A DNA stretch of 64,000 bases from Rhizobium sp. BK376 (lineage in GTDB: Bacteria > Pseudomonadota > Alphaproteobacteria > Rhizobiales > Rhizobiaceae). The DNA is taken from assembly GCF_004341625.1 (NCBI RefSeq), contig NZ_SLZG01000006.1:248001-312000 (forward strand), given 5' to 3'. The first letter of the stretch is position 1. Every line of letters begins with the position of its first letter. The notes under the pieces are model-generated. The model saw only the letters and a program-made list of their open reading frames with translations, had not been told where the DNA came from and made no database searches. Positions 55,376 to 64,000 of this stretch are shown here, in pieces. The position numbers were made by a program, and so were the translations under genes.

Positions 55376-56239
55376 TCAGCGCGAACGGGAGCGGGGATCA
55401 AGCTGGTCACGCAACCAGTCTCCCAGCACATTGACGGAAAAGACGAGAAGGAAGAGGCCGGCGCCGGGAAAGGCGACGATCCACCAGGCGCGTTCGACAT
55501 ATTGCCGACCGACGCTCATGATCGAGCCCCAGCTGGGAGCCGGTGGCTGAATACCGAGCCCGAGGAACGAGAGGCCGGCTTCCATGAGGATCATCAGGCC
55601 GAATTCGGCGGTGGCGACGATCAGCACCGGACCAGCAATGTTCGGCAGCACGTGATGGAAGAGGATGCGGGCCGCACCCGCGCCGGCAAGCTCTGATGCC
55701 TTGATGAAGGGAAGGTTCGAGACCTGCAGCGTCTGCGCATAGGCAACGCGGGTATAGCGCGGCCAGCGGGTGAGGCCGAGCACCAGCACGAGCTTCAGGA
55801 AGCCGGGACCGAGCACAGCGACGGTGAGCACCGCAAGCAGGATCGCCGGGATCGACATCATGATGTCGACGAGGCGCATGATGAGGATTTCCACCGTGCC
55901 GCGGAACCAGCCGGCGACCATGCCGAGCGTAACGCCGACGACGGTGGAGACGACGACCGACAGGATGGCGACGCTCAATGAAACGCCAGCCCCGTAAAGG
56001 ATGCGGGACAGCAGGTCACGGCCGAGATCGTCGGTTCCGAGCCAGTAAGTGATGCCCCTCGCCTCGAAGCCCGGCGGCTTCAGGCGGGCGAGAAGGTTCT
56101 GGTGCGCCGGGTCGGCCGGCGCGATCCACGGCGCAAAGATCGCCAGGATCAGGATAACGGCCAGGATGATCGTAACCAGCTGGATCGAGAGGGGAACGCG
56201 CCGAATGCGCTGGGAAAAGGCAGAAATGGCGATGCTCAT
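55376..56239 (-). CDS. Peptide ABC transporter permease (DppC/OppC type)
   Basis: A 287-residue permease with about six helices. The coupling loop reads YAQTLQVSNLPFIKASELAG. ATG 56239 has GGAGG about 6 bases upstream; the frame runs back to 56302. It pairs with the DppB-type permease. Confidence 0.92.
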   Translation of the reverse strand: MSIAISAFSQRIRRVPLSIQLVTIILAVILILAIFAPWIAPADPAHQNLLARLKPPGFEARGITYWLGTDDLGRDLLSRILYGAGVSLSVAILSVVVSTVVGVTLGMVAGWFRGTVEILIMRLVDIMMSIPAILLAVLTVAVLGPGFLKLVLVLGLTRWPRYTRVAYAQTLQVSNLPFIKASELAGAGAARILFHHVLPNIAGPVLIVATAEFGLMILMEAGLSFLGLGIQPPAPSWGSIMSVGRQYVERAWWIVAFPGAGLFLLVFSVNVLGDWLRDQLDPRSRSR

Positions 56240-56249
56240 GGCTGCCTCC

Positions 56250-57170
56250 TCAACGCGCCAGACGGATGCGTGGATCGATGAGCGCATAGACGAAATCGGC
56301 AAGTACGCTGGTCAGCACATAGACGAAGGAGATCAGGAGCACGATCACCTGCACAACGAGGAAATCTCGCGACTGAATGGACTGGATGGCAAGCTGGCCG
56401 ATGCCCGGCCAGGCAAATACGGTCTCGACGATGACGGCGCCGGCGAGCAGATTACCGATTTCCAGCGCCGCGATCGTGATGACCGGAATGGAGGCATTGC
56501 GCAGCACATGCCGGATGACGACCGCGCCAAGCGAAAGGCCCCTCGCCCGCCCCGCCCGCACATAATCCTTGCCGAGTTCATCGAGAACCGAGATGCGAGC
56601 CATGCGGGCGAAAGTCGACATGGACAGCGCCCCAAGCGCGATCGATGGCATCACGATTGCGGAGAAGCCGCCGACGCCTGATGCCGGCAGCCAGCGCAGC
56701 GTTACCGCGAAAAGGAAGATGAGCAGGATGCCGGACAGAAACGTCGGCACGCTCTGGCCGGTGATGACGATCGCCGTCAGGATCTTTTCGAGAAAGCCGC
56801 CACGGCGGGTGGCCATCAAAATGCCGGCCGGAATGCCGACACCGATCGCAACGATCAGCGCGCCGATTGCCAGCATGATCGTATAGGGCAGACGCGAGGC
56901 GACGATATCGATCGCGGGGACACGCTGCACCACCGACATGCCGAAATCGAGGTGGGCAAGACCCTGGAGATATTGAAGATATTGCAGCCAGAGCGGCTGA
57001 TCGAATCCGAGCTGATGGCGCAGCTCGTTGATCATTTCCGTCGACGCTCCCTGTGGGACCAGAAGCAGGGTCGGATCGCCGGAGAGATGCATCACGATGA
57101 AAACGATCGTGATGACCCCGAAGATTGCGATCACAGCCTGGACCAGCCGCCCTGCGGCATATTTCAACAT
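56250..57170 (-). CDS. Peptide ABC transporter permease (DppB/OppB type)
   Basis: A 306-residue permease with about six helices. The coupling loop reads VLDELGKDYVRAGRARGLS, and the GNLLAGAVIVETVFAWPGIG signature is typical. It follows the binding-protein gene by 24 bases. Confidence 0.92.
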   Translation of the reverse strand: MLKYAAGRLVQAVIAIFGVITIVFIVMHLSGDPTLLLVPQGASTEMINELRHQLGFDQPLWLQYLQYLQGLAHLDFGMSVVQRVPAIDIVASRLPYTIMLAIGALIVAIGVGIPAGILMATRRGGFLEKILTAIVITGQSVPTFLSGILLIFLFAVTLRWLPASGVGGFSAIVMPSIALGALSMSTFARMARISVLDELGKDYVRAGRARGLSLGAVVIRHVLRNASIPVITIAALEIGNLLAGAVIVETVFAWPGIGQLAIQSIQSRDFLVVQVIVLLISFVYVLTSVLADFVYALIDPRIRLAR

Positions 57171-57194
57171 ATCCGTCCTGCCCGCCTGTACACG

Positions 57195-58691
57195 TTACTG
57201 CTGCCAGCCCATGTCCATGACGAACATGGCTTCGTTCGGGCTGGGCTGCCATTTCAGATGCTTGCTGGCACCATAAACGGCGTCAACCTGATAGAGACCC
57301 AGACCCGGCACATCGTCCTTCAGGATGCCATAGGCCTTCTCATAATCCTGCAGACGCTGGTCGTTGTTGAGCGTGGAGCGGGCATCGTCGACCAGCTTGT
57401 CATAAGCCGGGTTGCTGTATTTCGCCCAGCTCGAGCCGGTACGGAACAGCGGGAAGATGATGCCGTCGGCATCCTGGCAGGCGCAGGACCACTTGCCGAG
57501 CGCGAGGCTGCCGGCATTTGCCGGATCGCCCTGGCGGCGCTTCAGGAAGGTCGCCTGGTCGAGCGAGGTGATCTCGGTGTCGAGACCGACATCGTTCAGC
57601 ATCTGCTGGATCGCTTCCACCATGGCCCGGTCGTAAGAGGGCGAGGTCAGGAACTCGATCTTGGCGCCTTCGGCGCCTGCTTCCTTGACGAGCGCGCGCG
57701 CCTTATCGGGATCGAAGGGATAACCTTCGACCTTGTCCGTATAGCCGAAGATCGGTGCTGCGCCGAGCACGTTGACCTGCGAACCGAAGCCCTGCAGCAG
57801 CGCGTCGATCAGGCCCTTCTTGTCGATGGCGTAGGCGATCGCCTGGCGAACGCGGACATCCTTGGTCGCGCCGGCCTGGGCGTTGATATAGATATAGCCG
57901 ACCCGCTCGGTCGGAACCGAAAGCACCTGCGAATTCGGATCGCTCTTGAGATCGATCGCCTGGTCGGACGGCAGGTCGCGGACGAGATCGGCCTTGCCGG
58001 TCTTCAGGTCGGCAAGACGGGTGGAGACGTCGGGGACGGCGCGGAAGAAGACATGGGCGAAGGGTGGCTTGCCGCGCCAGTAGTGGTCGTTGGCCTGCAG
58101 CTCGGTCTGGACGCCCTTCTGCCATTGCACCAGCTTATAGGGACCGCTACCCATCGGCTGCTGGTTGAAGGTCTGCCCGCCAACCTTCTCGACATAGGCC
58201 TTCGGCAGGATGGAGAGCTTGACCAGCTGGGCAAGCAGCGCCGGATAGGCGGATTTGGCCGTGACCACGACGGTCGTCGGATTGGTCGCCTCGGCCTTGG
58301 ATATCTGGTCGAATTGGGACAGCTGCGGGCTCTTCAGGTCCGGGCTGATGATGCGGTTGATGGAGTAAACCACATCATCAGCCGTCAGCTTCGAGCCGTC
58401 CTGGAAGGTGACGTCGTCGCGGATATCGAACTGAATCGTCGTGTCGTTGACGTATTTCCACGACTTGGCGATCTGCGGAACGATCTGGCCGGAGGCGTCG
58501 CGGGTCAGCAGGTTGTCGAAAATGTTGCGGTAAATGGTGTAGCTGTCTGTATCCCACTGCAGCTGCGGATCGAGCGTGGCCGCGTCATTGGGAAGGTCGA
58601 TGGTCAGCGTGTCCTTGGCTGTCTGGGCAAGCGCCGTCGAAGCCGTCATGACCGCCGCGAATGCGGCGATCGAAGCGAATTTCCAGTTCAT
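57195..58691 (-). CDS. Peptide/nickel-type ABC substrate-binding protein, family 5
   Basis: A 498-residue periplasmic protein with a Sec signal (about residues 1-22, ending TALAQ). Family-5 features: LTIDLPNDAATLDPQLQW, SWKYVNDTTIQFDIRDDVTF and GSGPYKLVQWQKG. It delivers the ligand to the importer encoded downstream. Ligand type is broad in this family (peptides, sugars, opines, aromatic amides). Confidence 0.92.
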   Translation of the reverse strand: MNWKFASIAAFAAVMTASTALAQTAKDTLTIDLPNDAATLDPQLQWDTDSYTIYRNIFDNLLTRDASGQIVPQIAKSWKYVNDTTIQFDIRDDVTFQDGSKLTADDVVYSINRIISPDLKSPQLSQFDQISKAEATNPTTVVVTAKSAYPALLAQLVKLSILPKAYVEKVGGQTFNQQPMGSGPYKLVQWQKGVQTELQANDHYWRGKPPFAHVFFRAVPDVSTRLADLKTGKADLVRDLPSDQAIDLKSDPNSQVLSVPTERVGYIYINAQAGATKDVRVRQAIAYAIDKKGLIDALLQGFGSQVNVLGAAPIFGYTDKVEGYPFDPDKARALVKEAGAEGAKIEFLTSPSYDRAMVEAIQQMLNDVGLDTEITSLDQATFLKRRQGDPANAGSLALGKWSCACQDADGIIFPLFRTGSSWAKYSNPAYDKLVDDARSTLNNDQRLQDYEKAYGILKDDVPGLGLYQVDAVYGASKHLKWQPSPNEAMFVMDMGWQQ

Positions 58692-58749
58692 ATTACCCTC
58701 TCTTTTATTATCTAATCTATGTATTTTATGCGGAATTCGAGTTAACGCC

Positions 58750-59673
58750 TTAGCCCGCCCGTTTCAAGCCGGCTTCGTCGGCGCAATAGGCTGCAAGTTC
58801 CGCATGCGTGGTGAACCACACATCTTTCTTGGCCTGTGCCTGGCGAATGATTTCCTCCAGGATGAAGATGCGCGAGCGATGACCGACATGGTGCGGGTGC
58901 ATCGTAAGCTGGAAGAGGCCGCCTTCCTCGTAGGCCACATCAAGCTCGCGCTGGAAAATATCGAGAACCATGGCTGGTGCGCCATAGGGCCTTGCCCCGG
59001 TCATGCGGTCCATGGCGACATAGGGTGCGTCGTCACGTATCCACTCGACCGGAATTTCGACGACACCCGTCGGCTCGCCGTCTTCCAGCAGCTCATAGGG
59101 CTCGTCGTCGGCCATCAGGGAGGAATCGTAGAGGAGGCCCATCTCGCGGGCGATCTTCAGCGTGTAGGGGCTGAAATCCCAGGAAGCGGTGCGCATGCCG
59201 ACCGGCCGCACGCCGCAGATCCGCTCGAGGACATCAGCCGCCCGCAGCGCGAGGTCGCGTTCGGTCGTTTCGTCCAGGCGCGAATTGAACTCATGGATCC
59301 AGCTATGCATGCCGATTTCGTGGCCGGAAGCCACAACGGCGCGCGCCTCGTCAGTGTTGATCATCGCCGAGACGGCCGGCATGTAGACAGATGCGGGGAC
59401 TGCGTATTTTTCGAGCAGCTTGAGGATGCGCGGCATGCCGGAGCGCGCGCCATATTGGCCCTGGCTCATACGGCTGAAGGAAATGCCGCCGTTGCGCAGT
59501 TCCATCGTCTCGTGGTCCGCGTCGAAAGAAAGCGCGACGGCCATGCGGGCGCCATTCTTCCACTGCGCCGGCTTCAGCGAACGGCCTGCCCGAACCTTGC
59601 TGACGCTTTTTTGCCACGTCTCATCCGTCCAAAGCCAGGGCTGGTTCTTGTCATGCTGTTCTGCTGCGCTCAT
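58750..59673 (-). CDS. Polysaccharide-deacetylase-fold (NodB/PuuE-like) hydrolase
   Basis: A 307-residue carbohydrate-esterase-4-fold enzyme. Metal motif 1 is SFDADHET and motif 2 HSWIHE; RTASWDFSPYT and MHPHHVG follow. No signal peptide, and the spacing is like the cytosolic PuuE/allantoinase group that opens cyclic imides or ureides, so action on an imported amide or imide is likelier than on a polysaccharide. First gene of the long operon, divergent from the IclR gene. Confidence 0.85.
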   Translation of the reverse strand: MSAAEQHDKNQPWLWTDETWQKSVSKVRAGRSLKPAQWKNGARMAVALSFDADHETMELRNGGISFSRMSQGQYGARSGMPRILKLLEKYAVPASVYMPAVSAMINTDEARAVVASGHEIGMHSWIHEFNSRLDETTERDLALRAADVLERICGVRPVGMRTASWDFSPYTLKIAREMGLLYDSSLMADDEPYELLEDGEPTGVVEIPVEWIRDDAPYVAMDRMTGARPYGAPAMVLDIFQRELDVAYEEGGLFQLTMHPHHVGHRSRIFILEEIIRQAQAKKDVWFTTHAELAAYCADEAGLKRAG

Positions 59674-59772
59674 GATATTCTTTCGTTCGGCGATGCCAAC
59701 ACCGCTCAGCGGCTGTCATTTTTCTGACCAGAATTGTTATAAGCCAATCGAATAGTCATAAACGGGGGTTTC

Positions 59773-59788
59773 GTTCACATATATGAAC
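59773..59788. promoter_or_regulatory. Operator-like repeat overlapping the IclR start codon
   Basis: GTTCA-N6-TGAAC, with the right arm overlapping the ATG at 59783. It is placed to let the IclR protein repress its own gene, and it lies in the divergent region that also drives the minus-strand operon. Confidence 0.45.
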
Positions 59789-60544
59789 TCCGAAGTGAAA
59801 AGCGCCGGTCGCATACTAGACCTCCTCGAATACCTGTCGGCGCTGCGCGAAGCCGTATCGCTTTCGCAGATCGTTCAGCATCTCAAGCTGCCGAAAAGCA
59901 GCGCGCATGGCCTCATTCAGACGCTGGCGGCAAGGGGTCATGTCGTCCAGGATTCCACCGGGCGCTACATGCTCGTGGAAGCAAGCCGTCACGGCTTCCC
60001 CTTCCGTCGTCATGAGGAACCCCTGGTCGTCACCGCAATACCCTTCATGGAACGGTTGAGGGACGAGTCGGGCGAAACGGTATTGCTTGGCACGATGAAC
60101 GCGCACTGCGACCTGCGCCGGTTGGCAAAATGCGTCAGCCATCACCCTGTCCGCTACGACGTCAACATGGACGCTGCGATCGCTGCTCATTGCACGGCGA
60201 CCGGCCGCGTGCTCCTCGCCCATGCTCCGGCGGAAGCGCGGGATGCCTATTTGTCCCGCGTCCGCTTCCTATCCTATACGCGCTACACAATCACGGATGT
60301 CGAACAGCTCCGTGAGGTCCTCATTAGGGTGCGCCGTGACGGCTACGCCATCAACGATCAGGAATTCATTACCGGCTCGACTGGTATCGCCGCTCCGATC
60401 TTCGACGCCGAGGGCAACGCGATTGCGGCTATCAATCTCGGCACGCTGACAAGCCGATATGTCGAGCGGCGTGAAGAACTCCTCCTCATGCTGCGCTCGA
60501 CCGCTGATCTTATCAGCCGCGCATTGGGCTATCGGCGGAACTGA
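59783..60544 (+). CDS. IclR-family transcriptional regulator
   Basis: A 253-residue regulator with an N-terminal winged helix (VSLSQIVQHLKLPKSSAHGLIQTL, about residues 24-48) and a C-terminal GAF-like IclR domain (AHCTATGRVLLAH; GSTGIAAPIFDAEGNAIAAIN). It is divergent from the amide/peptide operon and is its likely regulator. Confidence 0.92.
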   Translation: MNSEVKSAGRILDLLEYLSALREAVSLSQIVQHLKLPKSSAHGLIQTLAARGHVVQDSTGRYMLVEASRHGFPFRRHEEPLVVTAIPFMERLRDESGETVLLGTMNAHCDLRRLAKCVSHHPVRYDVNMDAAIAAHCTATGRVLLAHAPAEARDAYLSRVRFLSYTRYTITDVEQLREVLIRVRRDGYAINDQEFITGSTGIAAPIFDAEGNAIAAINLGTLTSRYVERREELLLMLRSTADLISRALGYRRN

Positions 60545-60744
60545 TGGTTCGCATTTTCGTTTGAGGTCGAGGCTGCACCAGCTGCAAGACGATCACGGTT
60601 TTTTGTTTTCGATAGAGCCGAAAGATACCCATTCAGCGGACGTGATGGTGCCTTGCCGAGGTTTACCACGAGACGACAGCGGCGTATCGTATGATGATTA
60701 GTGCTCTTGGTACGTCGATTTCACTGTCAGGCAGGGATAAAGAC

Positions 60745-61203
60745 ATGCTCACCCTTAATATCAATGGACAATCCCGCGACGTCGATGTGCCGGAAGACAT
60801 GCCGCTTCTCTGGGTGCTGCGCGACCATCTCAATCTGGTCGGCACCAAATATGGCTGTGGCGTCGCCCAATGCGGCGTCTGTACCGTCCATGTGGCTGGA
60901 AAGGCCGTGCGTTCCTGCCAGCTGACCGTCGGCGATGTCGGCACCCGCGCCGTCGTTACGATCGAGGGAGTTGGCAGCACGCCCAACGGCGCAAAGGTGC
61001 AGCAGGCCTGGATGGAAGCTGCAGTGCCGCAATGCGGCTATTGCCAGGCCGGCCAGATCATGTCGGCCACCGCGCTGCTGGACAGCAACCCTGAGCCCGA
61101 CGATTCCGACATCGACGCGGCCATGGCGGGCAATCTCTGTCGCTGCGGGACCTATATACGCATCCGCCATGCGATCAAGAACGCCGCTGCCAAGCCGGCC
61201 TGA
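60745..61203 (+). CDS. 2Fe-2S subunit of a molybdenum hydroxylase (isoquinoline/aldehyde oxidoreductase type)
   Basis: A 152-residue protein with two [2Fe-2S] clusters. Plant-type ferredoxin ligands are C38, C43, C46 and C58; the second cluster uses C97, C100, C132 and C134. It passes electrons from the molybdenum centre to the cytochrome encoded next. ATG 60745 gives the usual N-terminus (MLTLNINGQ) and has AGGG upstream; the frame runs back to 60691. Confidence 0.92.
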   Translation: MLTLNINGQSRDVDVPEDMPLLWVLRDHLNLVGTKYGCGVAQCGVCTVHVAGKAVRSCQLTVGDVGTRAVVTIEGVGSTPNGAKVQQAWMEAAVPQCGYCQAGQIMSATALLDSNPEPDDSDIDAAMAGNLCRCGTYIRIRHAIKNAAAKPA

Positions 61204-61205
61204 CC

Positions 61206-62567
61206 ATGAAGAAAATCATCGGCATTGTCGTTGTGGTCATTGTCGTCGTCGCGCTTGGTTTTGCGGGATGGCTGGTTCTCGGCCGAAATCCGACCTCCTT
61301 TGCCGGCGGCTCGACCGTCGCGCTTGACGCTTACCAGGGTGGCACTGTTACCGGCGTTCCGGCGCAGCTTGCCAGCGCGGATCTGGTCAAGCGCGGCGAA
61401 TATCTCATCCATGCCGCAGACTGTCAGGCCTGCCATACCGCCCCGGGCGGCCCGCCCTTCGCTGGCGGCTTTGCCTTCAACATGCCATTCGGCACCATCT
61501 ATTCCACCAATATCACCCCGGACAAGGAAACGGGGATCGGCAATTATACCGACGCCCAGTTCCTGGCGGCGGTGCATAAGGGTATCCGTGCTGACGGCGA
61601 GAAGCTCTATCCTGCCATGCCCTACACTTCCTATACCTATATGACGGACGCCGACGCGCTCGCCATCAAGGCCTATCTCTTCACGCTGGCGCCGGTCCAT
61701 GCCCCGGCCAAGCCGGACCAACTCTCCTGGCCCTTCAACCAGCGCAGCCTGCTGTCGCTCTGGAATGTGGCGTTCAATACGGATGAACGTTTCCGTCCGA
61801 ACCCCGGCCAAAGCCCGCAATGGAACAGAGGCGCCTATCTTGCCGAGGCGATGGGCCATTGCGGCGAGTGTCATACGCCGCGAAACCTCGCCTTTGCGCT
61901 GGACAATCACCGGAAGTTTTCCGGGGCTGTCACCGCTGGCTGGCATGCCTTCAATATCACCGGCGACAAGGTCTCCGGCATCGGTGACTGGACCGACGAG
62001 GATATCTTTTCCTATCTCTCCACCGGCCACGCCAATGGACATGGCGGTGCGGCTGGCCCGATGGGCGAAGCCACTGACGACAGCCTGAGCTATCTGCTGC
62101 CTGACGACGTGCATGCTCTGGTAACCTATCTGCGCAGCATACCCGCCCATGCGAGTGATCTACCGCGCACCGTCACGACACCTGCGCCAGCATCGCATAA
62201 GGAAGGTGTGACCCCGGACGTCAATCTGCGCGGGGAAAAGATCTTCGCCAGCGCCTGCGCCAGCTGCCATGACTGGACGGGCGTGAGCCCTGTCACCGGC
62301 TATGCCACCTTGACCGGCGTGCGCGCGGTGAACGATCCCACCGCCACCAATGTGGCGCAGACGGTCATCAACGGCGTCAACCGCAAGACGGATCAGGGCA
62401 CGATCTTCATGCCTGCCTTCGGTGCAGGATATTCCGACGACGATATTGCGGCCGTGGCCAACTATGTCACCGCCCGCTTTGGCGCCAAGGGCGCCCAGCT
62501 GACAGGCAAGGATGTGGCCGATCTGCGAAAGCAGGCCGCCCAGGCAACGCAGGGAGTGACCCAATGA
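61206..62567 (+). CDS. Membrane-anchored triheme cytochrome c
   Basis: A 453-residue protein with an N-terminal membrane anchor (about residues 4-25) and three CxxCH heme sites: C73-C76-H77, C219-C222-H223 and C351-C354-H355. It resembles the cytochrome subunit of membrane-bound aldehyde or alcohol dehydrogenases and would pass electrons to the quinone pool or an oxidase. It starts 2 bases after the iron-sulfur gene and overlaps the next start (ATGA). Confidence 0.92.
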   Translation: MKKIIGIVVVVIVVVALGFAGWLVLGRNPTSFAGGSTVALDAYQGGTVTGVPAQLASADLVKRGEYLIHAADCQACHTAPGGPPFAGGFAFNMPFGTIYSTNITPDKETGIGNYTDAQFLAAVHKGIRADGEKLYPAMPYTSYTYMTDADALAIKAYLFTLAPVHAPAKPDQLSWPFNQRSLLSLWNVAFNTDERFRPNPGQSPQWNRGAYLAEAMGHCGECHTPRNLAFALDNHRKFSGAVTAGWHAFNITGDKVSGIGDWTDEDIFSYLSTGHANGHGGAAGPMGEATDDSLSYLLPDDVHALVTYLRSIPAHASDLPRTVTTPAPASHKEGVTPDVNLRGEKIFASACASCHDWTGVSPVTGYATLTGVRAVNDPTATNVAQTVINGVNRKTDQGTIFMPAFGAGYSDDDIAAVANYVTARFGAKGAQLTGKDVADLRKQAAQATQGVTQ

Positions 62568-64000
62568 CTGATATGCAGTCCAATTTTGCCCAGTCCGATG
62601 CTTATCTCTCGGCCTTGATCAGCGAGGTCCGTTCGGTACCAGTGGCGCAGGCGATGCCGACGATGGGACGCCGGACTTTCTTCAAACTGGCCAGCGCGGG
62701 CGCTGCGGGGCTGGTGCTGGGGTTCCATCTCGGAGACGCAGCTTTCGCGGCCGAGACGGTGAGCGGCAACACTTCCGATGGCAGCGATCAGGTGATGAAT
62801 GCCTTCATCCGCATCGCTCCCGACAACACGATCACCATCTATTCCAAAGCCCCCGAGATCGGCCAGGGCATCAAGACCTCCTTCGGCGTGATCATTGCCG
62901 ACGAACTCGACGCGGATTGGAACCATGTCGTGATGGAGCAGGCTCCCATTAATCCCAAGGTCTATGGCAGCCAGGGCGCGGGAGGTTCGACCTCCATTCC
63001 GCGCGCCTGGAACCAGCTGCGTCAGGCCGGAGCCGGCGCCAAGGCAATGCTGATTGCCGCCGCCGCCCAGGAATGGGCAGTAGACCCATCGCAGATCACC
63101 GCTCAGGATTCGGTCCTGAGCCATGCCGCCAGCGGCAAGTCCGCCAGCTATGGATCGATGGCGACAGCGGCAGCAAAAATGCCGGTGCCGGATCCCAAGA
63201 GCCTGAAACTGAAGGCCCGCGCCGACTATCGCCTGATCGGCAAGCGCTATCGCGGCGTCGACGATCCCAAGGTCGTCACCGGCCAGCCGCTGTTCGGCAT
63301 CGACGTCCAGGTCCCTGGAATGGTCTATGCCAACTACACCAAATGTCCGGCAGCCGGCGGCAAGGTGAGATCCTTCAATGTCGACGAGATCAAGGCGCAG
63401 CCGGGCGTCCTCGACGCCTTCGCCGTCGATGGCACCGGCATGATGGTCGAAGTCATGCCAGGCGTCGCCATCATCGCCAAGGACACCTGGAGCGCTTTCA
63501 AGGCGAAGGACAAGCTTAAGGTGGATTGGGATCTGATCGAGGCGTCGACGGATTCCAGCTCGCAATTCTCGGCTGAGGCCAAGAAGGTGGCGACCAGTTT
63601 CCCGGAAAAGTTCGATGACAACGTCGGTGACGTGGACAAGTCCTTCGCCAATGCCAGTAAGACTGTCGAGGCCTTCTACGAGTACCCCTTCGCCGCCCAT
63701 GTGCCGCTGGAGCCGATGAACACCACGGCGCATTGGCACGACGGCGTGATGGAAATGTGGGTGCCCACGCAGCAGCCCGACCGCGGCTTGCCGATGGTGG
63801 CGAAGGCGGCGGGCGTACCGGAAGAAAAAGTCGTCATGCACCAGACCCGCGTGGGGGGCGGTTTCGGGCGACGGCTGGTCAATGACTATGCCTGCGAGGC
63901 GGCAGCCATCGCGCGGAAGGTCAACGCCCCGGTCAAGCTGCAATGGACCCGGGAAGACGATTTCAGTCACGACTTCTACCGCCCCGCCGGCTACCATCAG
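62564..64000 (+). CDS. Molybdopterin-binding large subunit (IorB-like), partial
   Basis: At least 479 residues, running off the window end. The N-terminus has a twin-arginine-type segment (GRRTFFKLASAGAAGLV, about residues 33-49), pointing to Tat export of the assembled enzyme. The aldehyde-oxidase domain follows: SKAPEIGQGIKTSFGVI, GSQGAGGSTSI, QTRVGGGFGRR. With the two upstream genes it forms a periplasmic molybdenum hydroxylase that oxidises an aldehyde or N-heterocycle. ATG 62564 overlaps the cytochrome stop. Confidence 0.9.
   Translation, partial: MTDMQSNFAQSDAYLSALISEVRSVPVAQAMPTMGRRTFFKLASAGAAGLVLGFHLGDAAFAAETVSGNTSDGSDQVMNAFIRIAPDNTITIYSKAPEIGQGIKTSFGVIIADELDADWNHVVMEQAPINPKVYGSQGAGGSTSIPRAWNQLRQAGAGAKAMLIAAAAQEWAVDPSQITAQDSVLSHAASGKSASYGSMATAAAKMPVPDPKSLKLKARADYRLIGKRYRGVDDPKVVTGQPLFGIDVQVPGMVYANYTKCPAAGGKVRSFNVDEIKAQPGVLDAFAVDGTGMMVEVMPGVAIIAKDTWSAFKAKDKLKVDWDLIEASTDSSSQFSAEAKKVATSFPEKFDDNVGDVDKSFANASKTVEAFYEYPFAAHVPLEPMNTTAHWHDGVMEMWVPTQQPDRGLPMVAKAAGVPEEKVVMHQTRVGGGFGRRLVNDYACEAAAIARKVNAPVKLQWTREDDFSHDFYRPAGYHQ

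Overview
The window looks like part of a Rhizobiaceae genome (Rhizobium/Agrobacterium type). Evidence seen: high G+C, tightly packed operons with ATGA-type overlaps, many ABC uptake systems each with its own regulator, PrtD/PrtE-like type I secretion genes, MarR-GNAT fusions and TolB-N/TPR regulators. No rRNA, tRNA, CRISPR array, replication origin or complete insertion sequence was seen. The mix of catabolic and transport operons suits an accessory chromosomal region, chromid or large plasmid, but the species and replicon cannot be fixed from the sequence alone.

Layout. 0-6.8 kb (+): a carbohydrate operon with a DapA-family lyase, a GntR/FCD regulator, a CUT1-type ABC importer (binding protein, two permeases, ATPase) and a PfkB kinase. 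6.8-9.8 kb: a small general-stress protein behind an EcfG-like promoter, a MarR-GNAT regulator with a perfect palindrome at its start, a Mug-type DNA glycosylase, and a LuxR-type regulator with a degenerate receiver. 9.8-16.4 kb: the most unusual block. Two divergently transcribed glycine-rich proteins share a repeat module not recognised here. They sit beside a type I secretion ABC transporter whose signature motif is degenerate, its membrane fusion partner, and a lone IS3 OrfA-like helix-turn-helix protein. 16.4-21.9 kb (-): a polar amino-acid-type ABC importer with a 2-hydroxyacid dehydrogenase, preceded by a LacI regulator and a perfect LacI-like operator. 22-27.7 kb: two TPR regulators or cyclase-like proteins, a ureohydrolase with a 9-bp tandem repeat at its start, and an MFS transporter.

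27.9-36.9 kb: an AI-2E family permease, PPK2 polyphosphate kinase and SulP transporter operon; a DUF3300/DUF2950 pair; a hypothetical protein; and a DUF900 lipoprotein hydrolase. 37-41.4 kb: an RND efflux pump with two operator-like inverted repeats but no adjacent TetR gene. 41.6-46.9 kb (-): a LysR-linked catabolic operon with an EthD-like protein, MFS importer, carboxymuconolactone-decarboxylase-like protein and two alpha/beta hydrolases, one of which has alanine in place of the nucleophilic serine.

47.2-59.7 kb (-): about 12.5 kb of co-directional genes facing a divergent IclR regulator. It encodes a Dpp/Opp-type importer together with intracellular processing enzymes: a cytosolic penicillin-acylase-family amidase, an M20 carboxypeptidase, an SDR, a polysaccharide-deacetylase-fold hydrolase, an Ldh2-type dehydrogenase and a TauE-type exporter. 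The natural reading is uptake and dismantling of an N-acylated or amide-linked compound. 60.7-64 kb (+): a three-subunit molybdenum hydroxylase (2Fe-2S subunit, triheme cytochrome c, molybdopterin subunit), the last gene running off the window.
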